Part shown: in pieces, positions 12,901-23,400 of the stretch
Numbering within the stretch: the stretch's first letter is position 1
Layout of the letters: every line of letters starts with the position of its first letter
From: Chelydra serpentina
Lineage: Eukaryota; Chordata; Testudines; Chelydridae
DNA: 64,000 nt
Reading direction: 5' to 3'
Assembly: GCA_037349315.1 (NCBI GenBank)
Contig: JBAIAC010000001.1
Location: 8,508,501 to 8,572,500 of the forward strand
Notes under the pieces: generated by a model
Databases searched by the model: none
What the model was told of the DNA's origin: nothing
Seen by the model: the letters and a program-made list of their open reading frames with translations, nothing else
Made by a program: the position numbers and the translations under genes

Positions 12901-15900
12901 TGTCCAGGTATATGGTTCTGCAGTGCTGCTTACTTTGATGTAATTCTACAAACCGCTAAGCCTTCCTTGGGCGATACTGGGCACCCTCCTCTCTCATTGA
13001 AGGTAGTGGGAGTTGACTGATGCCCAGCACCATATGGGACTGGACCTTGGCTCAGAATCTGAACGCTTGCATTTTTTTGTAGAAGACCGAATACAAGCAA
13101 GAGAAGTTACTAACCAACATAACATTTTTACCCCTGTGTGATCTTAGGCCAAATCCCCAGCTGCAGACAACGACTATGCAGTGCAAATCAGGTGCATGAG
13201 GGGAGCAGTGTTTACCTTTGCTCTCCCCAAATTCTGAGGCTTCTGAGTGCAGGGCCAGATACCCAGTATAGGTCAGAGCAGCCATATATGGGCTGCTAAG
13301 GATCTCACAGGGCCAAAACCACAAGCCGTGCACTGCAATGCGACCATACCATACAATCCAGTCTACAATATACTTAGGTTTTCATCTTAACAATGAGTCT
13401 ACTACTTGTCAGATAGTAACCTTGCATTTCTATAATGCCTTCTCACAGGGGTTTCTTGAGTCAAGTACTATCTGTTTTTTACAGACGGTAAAGTAGAGGC
13501 ACAGAGAAATTACTTGCCCAAAGTCACAGAACCAGTCAGTGGCCAGGCTAGGAATAGAATCCAGAATGCCTGTCTTGTGCTCTAACTACTGGACCATGCT
13601 TCCTCCCTTAAAATGGTGTTTTTGTGCAATAATTGGTGAGCGGGTGTTAGATATGTTTTTTTCAAGCAGCTGTTCAATTCAGATTCATAATTACACACAC
13701 CTTAGAACTGGCCATTTTCCACATGTATACCATATGGGAACTGGCTGCTTTCATGGGTTTTGTGGGAATGCTGGTTGATGTTTATTCTGGCATCTCAGAA
13801 GCAGGACAGTTTGTGATAGTTGTCTGAAGGAAGTCATAGCTTTCCCCATCTCACACCCAGAAACTTTCCCCTCTCTCTGACCTGAAGTGAGGATGCAGCC
13901 TACCTTCCTATTTATGTGTTCCTGACCCAACCTTCATGTGGGAACCAGTGAGGGTGTGTAGATAGGGGCTACAGAGACAGGTCCCTAACTCCTGTTGGGC
14001 AGAGAGTAGAAAATAAACTAAATTGTGTACATCCTCTACAATTCTCTGAGGACTAGAATGAGCTTTGAGAGGGAACTGCAATCTGCATGAGTTTAGTACT
14101 CAAATACAGAGGGCAAATGCAGAAACCAGGGAGAATCCAGCCTGACCAAGAAAACTAATTTGATTCAAAAAGGCAAAGCAGAAAATGTTTAGAACCTATG
14201 GGAATGAGGGTCCAGGAAACAATCGAGAGCAGTGATACTCAGCCTTGAAGCTCATGAGAGCCCTGACGGAATCAATGATGCTACAGTTGCTGTGTGTGTT
14301 GTGCCATAACAGTGTTTTTGTGAGTACCTTATGCCATGACACATCACAACTGGTGGAAGTTGCACTGTGATTGTTTTGTGGCTCCAGATAAACTTCTGCA
14401 ATATACTAACACAGATTTAAAAGGAAGCAAGGAAGAATGCTTTTGAAGTTATGAAGAAAGTGACAACAGTATTTTTAAAAATAAGTTATGAAGTGTTGGG
14501 CAATGATTGAGAACGCAGGAAGGTTTTTAATGTTGAGCTTTACACCAGGTTGCAATTTGACCAGGAGAAGCTATAACTATCCCCAAAAATTCCTTAAGTC
14601 ATAGTAGCAGTTCAATGACCCAGTAAGAGCATGGATAGGGCAAAAAAAAAGTTGCTGTAGATTGTGAGGGATGTCGATTCACAAGGGAAAATATAAACGA
14701 TTCCAAAAGCCTCCAGGAACAACACGTACTTGTGAAAAGCAGATGAGGACCTACAGACTTGAATTCACCTAATGTAGGTAAGATTTTTAATAAAGGGTCA
14801 CTGATCACTCAGAGGTAGTGAACTGGACACAGAGAAAACTGCCAAGCTAATCAAGCCATTGTGGCTAGAGAGGTATTTGACTTGGCTGAAATACAAATGG
14901 TTTCTTCTTACCACTAGGGGTACTGCAAGAGGCACTTTCATACAGAAGGTAACACATTTGTTATCATTGCAGAGATTTTTGCTTTGTAAACATGACCTGT
15001 AAATAATGACCTGTAAAATTCTGGAACTTATTGAAGTTGATTTCAACCTGATAATGGAAATGCAAAGATCCAATTGAAGCATAATCTTACCCAAGGCCAC
15101 AAAACACTCTACTATTTTTAAATGTATGTAATACCTTATTGTGTGAAGACATCAAGACTTTATACAAAAGAGATGCAATGTCATTGTTAATGAATGGAAA
15201 TGAGCAAATCTTTGGTTTAAAAGAGGCAGCAGTCATGACACTGTTGAACAAAATTACCAAATAGAAACAGGGGCCATGAATGGAAAGTGAATCAAGGTCA
15301 ATAAAGAGTACCTAAGGCACCTCATTTATAGATAGTCATCTTTGCTACACTCCTAAAGACCTCCAAATAATACTTATAAAACTGCACACAATAAGGAATG
15401 TGAAGGTGAAACAGCAGAGGAGTGAAGCACTTATTTGAGTTAAACTTCCCAGGACCAGAGCATAGGAGGGAAATATGCTTCCCCAAACCAGAAGGATGTA
15501 ATGGACAGGATCAAGGCTGGGAAAAAGCTGATTTCGAAAGGAAGAGGAGTACCATAAAGAGCAAGCACACTCTTTTGCTGCTCATGAATCACAAGCCAAG
15601 ACCTGGAGCGAAAAGCTAGAAAGTGAGGCACTGATAGTTCCTATGATGCCCAATTTTCTCCTCCACCTTGAAGACAGGAGAAGACCAGTACATTGTATAC
15701 TTGCGTCAAAATGGAGACCATTGTTCAGCAGGCATAGTAAGGGTTGTCCTGGCAAAAGATGGAGGAATCATTATAAGAGCAATAGGAATTCAAATGTATC
15801 TTTTGTCATCAACATAGTGAGGCTCTTCATGACGGGATGTTATTGGGTGGTAATTATGCTCAAACCACCACATCCTAGGCTAGATTAGGGCTTTAATTTA

Positions 15901-16835
15901 AATACTTTAATTTCTCCCTCTCCCCCCAGGTTCAAATATGGGGGGGAAAAAATCCACTCTACTACTTGCCCCATTACCTGAGGCAGTGAGAGAATGAGTT
16001 GACCATATTGAGCCAATTCTGTCCTTATACTAGGAAATTAAATGAATTTCTAAGCACTAAACCCTAGTGGGGCCTGCATTTAACTGGGCCTGCTTTTTGA
16101 TTGCTGAACTGTGTGTAAAATGTGCAGTCAGCATCCATACTTCCCCTTTGACGAGCAGTAGGAAAGAACTATGAAATTCCCCTGCCTGCTTTTCAAGTCC
16201 GTGCTGGTATGTGTAGTCAACCAAACCCTGTCCCCATCTTGGTTTGTAGGCTCATTTGGTATTCTTCATTCTTTTCTGCATGCTTATCCAACAGCTTAGA
16301 AGGTCCATTGGGAGAAAGAAGGCAAAAGGTACAAGTGTATGTTGTAAAATGTGCAGGGGTTTTTTTTTAAGTCTCAAAAGGTGTGCAGAAAAACTGAAGA
16401 ATACTTTTTCAATAAATCTGGCCCAAACTTCAGGTAACACAAATACTTAAGTTTCTCAGGTGGTTTTGTGAGTATCACACTAAGCCTGCAGTAGCCAGAA
16501 GGCTGGTTACATTTTAATGTATATTAGTTAACTGTACAACACTTAGTGTTCATGATAAATGCATGTATGATTGTTACATTTTTCGCATTCTTTAGGAAAG
16601 CATGTCAAGCTTTAAAGAGAAAACGGTTGTACCGCCTTTCAGTATTTAGATTACACTGAACTTGTGCTCAAACAATATGTTCCTGGTTTCTCTATTTTTA
16701 CTGTATGTTTTCTGCCCTCAGATATGGCCCATTTCCTGTTCCCTCGGAGCTACCTTTGGCTATGTGGCTGGCCTCATTATTGCACCTCTGTGGATATACT
16801 GGAATCGGAAGCAGCTTACATACAAAAGCAGATAA
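3874..16835 (+). CDS. PIGF: PIGF, 3' part of the gene (last two coding exons)
   Basis: PIGF is a multi-pass ER membrane protein that partners PIGO and PIGG, the transferases that add ethanolamine phosphate to GPI-anchor mannoses. Coding parts here are 3874-3982 and 16722-16835, separated by a 12.7-kb intron. Together they give 73 codons plus the stop, covering the conserved C-terminus: [22 protein letters not shown], then a glycine-rich membrane segment ([19 protein letters not shown]) and the basic tail [10 protein letters not shown]. This matches vertebrate PIGF as I know it. The start and exons 1-4 must lie left of position 1. The gene is convergent with RHOQ, an arrangement also known at the mammalian locus. 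Confidence 0.95.
4810..5641. mobile_element. Non-autonomous hAT element with perfect 8-bp TSD
   Basis: The 14-bp termini are inverted repeats with one mismatch (CAGGCCTGCACAAC and GTTGTGCAGACCTG). The 8-bp sequence GTTTACAC is duplicated exactly at 4802-4809 and 5642-5649. An 8-bp duplication is the hAT signature. The interior is G-rich and has no transposase. Confidence 0.93.
6148..6442 (+). mobile_element. Harbinger-like MITE with internal palindromes, copy 1
   Basis: The ends GGGCTGGTCCACAC and GTATAGACGTACAC (imperfect inverted repeats) are flanked by TAA at 6145-6147 and 6443-6445. A 3-bp TWA duplication fits Harbinger-type insertion. Inside are hairpins: ACTTCAGCTACGTG with its complement around 6190-6222, and ATCGATTTATCGCGTCT with its complement around 6352-6391. 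A second copy lies reversed at 25386-25679. No coding capacity. Confidence 0.85.
8390..8560 (-). repeat. MIR-like SINE fragment
   Basis: The sequence around GTTTTACAGATGGGGAACTG followed by AAGTGATTTGCCTCAAGTCAC is the reverse complement of the conserved MIR core (gtgacct...ctcatctgtaaaa). It is old and diverged. Confidence 0.7.
10555..10810. mobile_element. MITE, first of two abutting copies
   Basis: It starts GGGCTGGTTTACACTGG and ends CAGCTGTAGTGTTTATATGG, the (G)GCTNGTYTACACT / AGTGTAGACATAGCC type of ends that recur in this window. The interior resembles the copies at 10811 and 21838. No open frame of interest. Confidence 0.65.
10811..11010. mobile_element. MITE, second abutting copy
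   Basis: It begins GCTTGTCTACACTTG directly after the previous element and ends GTAGAGTAGGCCTAACC. The text in between (ACTACAGCATAGACG, GGTGTGGATTTTTCATACCCC) is shared with the split element at 21838/22950, so it belongs to the same family. Confidence 0.65.
11241..11395. mobile_element. MITE fragment (right half)
   Basis: Right part of a DNA element ending GTAGTGTAGACCTGCCC. It contains the hairpin CTCCAGCTACCGGAATAATG / TAGCTGGAG. The left end was not found, so it is probably truncated. Confidence 0.55.
11699..11994. mobile_element. Non-autonomous hAT element with perfect 8-bp TSD
   Basis: The termini CAGTGATACTCAGACT and AGTCTGAATACCACTG are inverted repeats. CTCTAATT is duplicated exactly at 11691-11698 and 11995-12002. 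This fits a hAT insertion; the interior is AT-rich with no coding potential. Confidence 0.93.
13410..13615 (-). repeat. MIR-like SINE fragment
   Basis: It contains TACAGACGGTAAAGTAGAGG, CACAGAGAAATTACTTGCCC and AAAGTCACAGAACCAGTCAG, followed by text resembling the reverse complement of a tRNA-like head (CTCTAACTACTGGACCATGC). This is the usual order of an inverted MIR-type SINE. Confidence 0.65.
14231..14390. mobile_element. Possible hAT fragment
   Basis: It starts CAGTGATACTCAGCCTTGA, very like the left end of the hAT element at 11699. A clear right end and target duplication were not found. Confidence 0.35.
16722..16835 (+). CDS. PIGF: PIGF last coding exon
   Basis: It begins after TCTGCCCTCAG and reads [18 protein letters not shown], continues through the last membrane segment and ends T-Y-K-S-R-stop (TAA 16833-16835). 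Known vertebrate PIGF proteins end almost identically (about two residues differ in the tail). The start phase matches the exon at 3874. Confidence 0.97.
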   Translation: MWPISCSLGATFGYVAGLIIAPLWIYWNRKQLTYKSR

Positions 16836-17035
16836 CTGGGGCAAAGAGAGAAGGTATTTCTTTGTGCAGATTCCATACAGACTGGGCAGAAATTTGTATG
16901 TGATCAAAGCAAGAGACTATTCAAATATTTTCAGCGTGTTTTTGCGCCAAGCATCTTCACTTATGGCATTATTTATATGCTGTTGTTGCCGTCTCTAACC
17001 TTTTTAACCCCTGAGAGATTGTATCTTCCAGTCCA

Positions 17036-17041
17036 AATAAA
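17036..17041 (+). promoter_or_regulatory. PIGF: PIGF polyadenylation signal AATAAA
   Basis: A canonical AATAAA lies 200 bp after the PIGF stop codon, followed within about 30 bp by a GATGGTGG stretch of the downstream-element type. It would give a short 3' UTR ending near 17060, inside the 414-bp gap to the RHOQ stop. Confidence 0.7.
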
Positions 17042-17249
17042 GTATTTGTAAAAGATGGTGGCTGCTTCTTACTAGAGTTTTCTTGATTTGTTTGGTTTTG
17101 TTCCTCTGGATTTCACTGATTTCAGAGGTTAGATTCCTAAGTTTAGCTTACAGACTTCTATGATCTATAACAAGTTCTGTGTACTTATGTACAGTATCAT
17201 TTACGTTTGATAGAAATTCACAGTAGGCCTGGCCATTGTCAAATGTATC

Positions 17250-17405
17250 TCACGTGATCAAACAGCAGTTTATGCATCTTGATCCTATTCTTTTTTTCAC
17301 TGTGTGTTTCTTTGGAGTTAAAATGGCTATTATAGCTTCATCAAAAACAGTCTTCAGTCCTTTTTGTGTTAAAGCTGAACACTCCACATAGCAGCAGGCT
17401 CCTAT
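17250..17405 (-). CDS. RHOQ: RHOQ coding exon 5 (C-terminus)
   Basis: Read on the minus strand after a GACAG acceptor: [12 protein letters not shown]..., then [10 protein letters not shown], the basic region and ...INCCLIT followed by TGA (17252-17250). It carries the fifth guanine-binding motif (SAL), the polybasic tail and the prenylated cysteine, so it fixes both nucleotide exchange and membrane targeting. Confidence 0.98.
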   Translation of the reverse strand: MGACCYVECSALTQKGLKTVFDEAIIAILTPKKHTVKKRIGSRCINCCLIT

Positions 17406-20400
17406 CTGTCAAAAAATAAATAAATATATATATATGAATTTAATAGCTACATAGGTCTATATTCAGATCCCTTCATTAGCTCTTGAGGTTTTTTGTTTTT
17501 ATAGAAACACCCCAAAGTCTTGTGTTTGACCTAGAAAAATCATCCCAATATGTTCCGCGTCCTGTAAAGCAAATTATTCCTTTCCTTTGTCTTTTGATGA
17601 TAGTTTTGAAATTCATGTCTTTAGTTTCTGTTTCTGAAGATAGCATGTTACAAGGAGCTTGTTTTGGGTTCACTGTATAATCCTAAATGCTTCAGCTGAA
17701 GAACAGGACGAAATAAATTATGTGGCCAACTTGTAGATTCGTTTCTGAAAATGAGCTATAAATAAAAATGCCTAGCATCTATCTGACATTTTAAAAAAAA
17801 GTTAGTGTTTTGTAATGATTAACGGCCTACAGTTACATCCCCCGTTTTAATTAATTATCTGACTCATGATCATTATTGACTTCTGTACTGAAAAGATTTA
17901 CACTGTTATTAAAAGGGAAACATAGAATCATAGAATCTCAGGGTTGGAAGGGACCCCAGGAGGTCATCTAGTCCAACCCCCTGCTCAAAGCAGGACCAAC
18001 CCCAACTAAATCATCCCAACCAGGGCTTTGTTAAGCCTGACCTTAAAAACCTCTAAGGAAGGAGATTCCACCACCTCCCTAGGTAACCCATTCCAGTTCT
18101 TCACCACCCTACTAGTGAAAAAGTTTTTCCTAATATCCAACTTAAACCTCCCCCTCTGCAACTTGAGACCATTACTCCTTGTTCTGTCATCATCTACCAC
18201 TGAGAACAGTCTAGATCCATCCTCTTTGGAACCCCCTTTCAGGTAGTTAAAAGCAGCTATCAAATCCCCCCTCATTCTTCTCTTCTGCATGCTAAACAAT
18301 CCCAGTTCCCTCAGCCTCTCCTCATAAGTCATGTGCTCCAGCCCCCTAATCATTTTTGTTGCCCTCTGCTGGACTCTTTCCAATTTATCCACATCCTTCT
18401 TGTAGTGTGGGCCCAAAACTCGACAGAGTACTCCAAATGAGGCCTCACCAGTGCCGAATAGAGGGGAATGATCACGTCCCTCGATCTGCTGGCAATGCCC
18501 CTACTTACACAAGAAGGCTAACGGCATTTTGGGTTGGCAACAAAGGCACACTGTTGACTCATATTCAGCTTTTCGTCCACCGTAACCCCTAGGTCCTTTT
18601 CTGCAGAACCGCTGCCCAGCCATTCGGTCCCTAGTCTATAGCAGTGCATGGGATTCTTCCGTCCTAAGTGCAGGACTCTGCACTTGTCCTTGTTGAACCT
18701 CATCAGATTTCTTTTGGCCCAATCCTCTAATTTGTCTAGGTCCCTCTGTATCCTATCCCTACCCTCCAGCGTATCAACCACTCCTCCCAGTTTAGTGTCA
18801 TCTGCAAACTTGCTAAGGGTGCAGTCCACACCATCCTCCAGATCGTTAATGAAGATATTGAACAAAACTGGCCCCAGCACCGACCCTTGGGGCACTCCAC
18901 TTGATACCGGCTGCCAACTAGACATGGAACCATTGATCACTACCAGTTGAGCCCGACCATCCAGCCAGTTTTCTATCCACCTTACCGTCCATTCATCCAG
19001 CCCATACTTCTTTAACTTGCTGGCAAGAACACTGTGGGAGACTGTGTCAAAAGCTTTGCTAAAGTCAAGAAATAGTACATCCACTGCTTTCCCCTCATCC
19101 ACAGAGCCAGTAATCTCATCATAGAAGGCAATTAGGTTAGTCAGGCATGACTTGCCCTTGGTGAATCCATGCTGACTGTTCCTGATCACTTTCTCCTCCT
19201 TTAAGTGGTTCAGAATTGATTCCTTGAGGACCTGTTCCATGAACATCTAAGTGAGTATGCTTGTTAGCAGTGGTTTTATAAAAAGCTGGTTATCTAGACT
19301 GGTGAAATAAGTATGAAAATAGCACAAGGAGAAAAAATGCAATCAAGAATAAGTTGGGTAGGAGCAGGTTTATTTCCCCCCGAGTGTCTGATTTACCTCT
19401 TTTGCTAACTTCTGTCCCTGCTCCATAGATATAGGCTTCTCCTTCATATCATTCAATCTTGCTAAAGTTTTTGGATCATCACGAAGATCAATCTGGTAGG
19501 AAAGATGGTAATAATATTGCATGATGACTACACACGTCAAATAGAAATCTTTGAGCCATATCATGTCCTCTATTCTAGGGCCTGATCTAAAAGCCAAATG
19601 AAGACATAGATCAGGTCCCCAATACCTGAGTATCCAAAGGTAGGTGGGTTACTTATTCTCAGTTCTTTTTCCTTAACTTCAGTGTAACACTCCAGAATCA
19701 CCAATGAACACAGGAAGGGCAGGATTAACCAATACATATAGGGGAAACTTGAGCTGTTTCTGCTTAGACCATAATCCTGTAAGAATCTGTGGGACTAGAA
19801 CCTGGGACTGTGGACTGTAAATCATCTGACAGTCCCATGTTGCTACTGAGAGATCATGCAGCACTCCATCCAAGGAGCACTATGGAGATTAGGCACCTCA
19901 GGAAGTACTGCCCACAGGGTCCTCAGCGACAGCACCCTGTGGCCCTCTGATTGGCTCATGCTCACTATTTAACTCTGGAGGGTGCCCCAGGAAGTTCTCT
20001 AAGCAATCATGCAGACTTCTGGCATGCTGTGACTCCAGACCTCACCTTGCTTTCTGATCTCTGGCCTCAAACCCGAGCCTGACTCTTGCTTGTTGATACC
20101 AGCTCTAGTGACTACTCTGGAATCCTATGTGCAGTTCTGGTCTCCTGTGTTTAAGAAGGATGAATTCAAACTGGAACAGGTACAGAGAAGGGCTACTAGG
20201 ATGATCCGAGGAATGGAAAACCTGTCTTATGAAAGGAGACTCAAAGAGCTTGGCTTGTTTAGCCTAACCAAAAGAAGGCTGAAGGGAGGGAGAGGAATTA
20301 TTTAATTTAATCTGATTGCTCTCTATAAATATATCAGAGGGATAAATACCAGGGAGGGAGAGGAATTATTTAAGATCAGTACCAATGTGGACACAAGAAC

Positions 20401-23400
20401 GAATGGATATAAACTGGCCATCAGGAAGTTTAGACTTGAAATTAGACGAAGGTTTCTAACCATCAGAGGAGTGAAGTTCTGGAACAGCCTTCCAAGGGAA
20501 GCAGTGGGGGCAAAAGACATATCTGGCTTCAAGATTAAGTTTGATATGTTTATGGAGGGGATGGTATGATGGGATAGCCTAATTTTGGCAATTAATTGAT
20601 CTTTGACTATTAGCAGTAAATATGCCCAATGGCCTGTGATGGGATGTTAGATGAGGTGGGATCTGAGTTACTACAGAGAATTCTTTCCTGGGTGTCTGGT
20701 GAGTCTTGCCCACATGCTCAGGGTTTAGCTAATCGCCATATTTGGGGTCGGGAAGGAATTTTCCTCCAGGGCAGATTGGCAGAGGCCCTGAGGGGTTTTC
20801 GCCTTCCTCTGCAGCATGGGGCATGGGCCACTTGCTGGAGGATTCTTTGCACCTTAAAGTCTTTAAACCATGATTTGAGGACTTCAATAGCTCAGACAGA
20901 TTAGAGGTTTATTACAGGAGTGGGTGGGTGAGATTCTGTGGCCGAGATTCTGTGGCCTGCATTGTGCAGGAGGTCAGACTAGACAATCATAATGGTCCCT
21001 TCTGACCTTAAAGTCTGAGTCTCTGATCTTTGCTCTCTGACTACCGCCTCATGGCCATCCTTGACATGTGGACACCAGCCCAGCCGTGACCGCTAAACTA
21101 GACTGCCTATGCCCTGGTTCCTTATAAATCCAATGTCCATAGAAATCAAGAGAAGTCTCTCCATTAGTTTCAATGGGTATTGGATAAGACTGTTAACCAT
21201 GGCACAGGGTTATGCTAGTAATGTGGGGCCCAATCCTGCAGTGCATTCTGGGACTAGTAATTCTATTGATTTCAGTGAGTTACCTGGAAGAGTAATGCTT
21301 GTAAACCCAGACCCCTGCTCAACAGCCTCAAGTGCTTGTGTAACGTGATGCATCTTGTCTTAATAGAACGAAGATAACTCTGGAGCTGGGTGACATTTTT
21401 TGGCCAAAACTTTTCACTAAAAAATGCAGATCCAGGTTGATGGAAACATTTTGCAAATTGTTGGGGAATTCACCAAATTCATTTAGTTGGGCGGAGGAAA
21501 CACCTAAAAATATTCCCATAAATCTGAAACATTTTGTTCTGACATTTTCTGAATGAAGTGTATACAATCTAAAGACATGTTTTGAAATTTACTTGTTTTA
21601 TTTTTTAAAAAGGTTTTAAAATGTCAAACTAAACATTTTGTATCACTCTGAAACAATAATTTTCTTCAACTTTTCAATTCACCAAAAATTTAGAGAAAAA
21701 AAATCATTTTAGGTCTACCCAATATGTAGTTTTAATGTTTTCAGTATGGCCAACAAACTGAAGAACCGGTTATTCACTCGGGAGTACTTAGAACACAAGT
21801 GACCGTGTTTGCCTACTGTCGGATGTGAGCAAAGTCATGTCTACACTACAACCACTACAGCAGCATAGTATAGATGCGTCCTATATCAATGGAAGGGGTT
21901 TTTCCATTGACATAATTAATCCACCTCTCCAAAAGGCAGTACCTAGGTCAGTAGAAGAATCTTTCCATTGACCTTACATCTGTCTACACTGGGAGTTAGG
22001 TTGTTTAATAAGAGGGAAGGTCTGAAAGAAAATAGTATAATGCCTCTATATAAATCGACAACCACACCTTGAATACTGCGTGCAGTTTTGGTCACCCCAT
22101 CTCAAAAAAAAAAAATACAGTACTAGAATTGGAAAAAGGACAGTACAACAAAATTGAGTTGGGGTATGGAACATCTTCCATATGCAGAGAAGTTAAATAT
22201 TAAGACTGTTCAGCTTAGAAAAGTGACAACTAAGGGGGGATATGATAGAGGTCTATAAAATCATGAATAGTATGGATAAAAAAAGTGAATAGAGAAGTGT
22301 TATTTTTTCCTTCACATAACACAAAAACCAGGGGTCATCCTATAAAATGAACAGGCAGCAGCTTTAAACTAACAAAACTACTAACTGAACTACTTCACAC
22401 AATGCATAGTCAACCTGTGAAACTCATTACCAGGGGATATTGTGAAGCCCAAAAGTATAACGGGGTTCAAAAAAGAATTAGATAAGTTCTTGGAGGGATA
22501 GGTCCATCAGTAGCTATTAGCTAAGATCGTCAGGGACACAACCCAATGCTCTGGGTGTCCCTAAACTTCTTACTGCCAGAAGCTGGGACTGGACAATGGA
22601 ATGGATCACTCAATAATTGTCGATGCGACAAAAGAGTCTTGTGGCACCTTATAGACTAACAGACGTATTGGAGCATAAGCTTTTGTGGGTGAATACCCAC
22701 TTCGTCGGAGGCATGAATCCGACAAAGTGGGTATTTACCCACGAAAGCCTATGCTCCAATACGTCTGTTAGTCTATAAGGTGCCACAGGACTCTGTCGCT
22801 TCTACAGATCCAGACTAAAACGGCTACCCCTCAATAACTGTCCTGTGCTGTTCACTCCTTCTGGAGCATCTGATACCAGCCACTGTCAAAAGATAGGCTA
22901 GTGGGCTAGTAGGACCATTGGCCAAACGGGGTCAGACCATTCTCATGTACTTATGTCCTAACTATAGTGCTCAGGGCGTGAAATATTTCACAGCCCTGAG
23001 TAGCGTAGCTAGGTCTACCTAAGTTACAAGTGTAGGCTAGGTCTAACTCTTCCAGTTGAAGTCAGAGAAAGGGAGTTATTTGGATCCTGCTGCAGGGGCT
23101 TTGGGCCCAAAGAAAGCACACACGTTAGATGATCTGGATTATTTAAATAAAACAAGCAAAATAAAACCAGACGTACCTGGGTTCCTACTAGTAAAAAGGG
23201 TACATTAGGTGCATATTCCTTTAGCTCTGGTACCCACTCCTCCTTCACGTTTTGAAATGAGGCTGGATTTACCACTGAGAAGCAGATAAGGAAGACATCT
23301 GTCATAGGGTAAGATAAAGGTCTCAGACGATCGTAGTCTTCCTAAGGAAGAAAAATGTTATCGGCAATCTGAACTGAAGCTCACATTTTGTTCATTGTAT

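Larger units (their letters stand above)
3983..16721 (+). other. PIGF: PIGF last intron (12.7 kb)
   Basis: The intron is bounded by GTTAGT and a TCTGCCCTCAG acceptor. Most of it is AT-rich and unassigned, including 6443-8389, 8561-10554, 12003-13409 and 14391-16721, where no gene was recognised. Recognised inserts are the hAT element at 4810, the inverted-pair MITE at 6148, MITEs at 10555-11395, a hAT element at 11699, and MIR-like SINE fragments near 8390 and 13410. Confidence 0.85.
17921..19250 (-). mobile_element. CR1 LINE, 5'-truncated, well preserved, in RHOQ intron 4
   Basis: Inserted antisense to the + strand and therefore in the same direction as RHOQ. It has the CR1 3' end (complement of CATAGAATCATAGAATCTCA at 17921) and a long reverse-transcriptase frame. 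It fills about two thirds of the 1,991-bp intron. Its good preservation suggests a fairly recent copy. Confidence 0.95.

Noticed and set aside
23024..23176. Open frame continuing past RHOQ exon 3
   Set aside because: It is read-through into the intron after the donor GTACGT at 23176; the residues after GTQ are not conserved protein.
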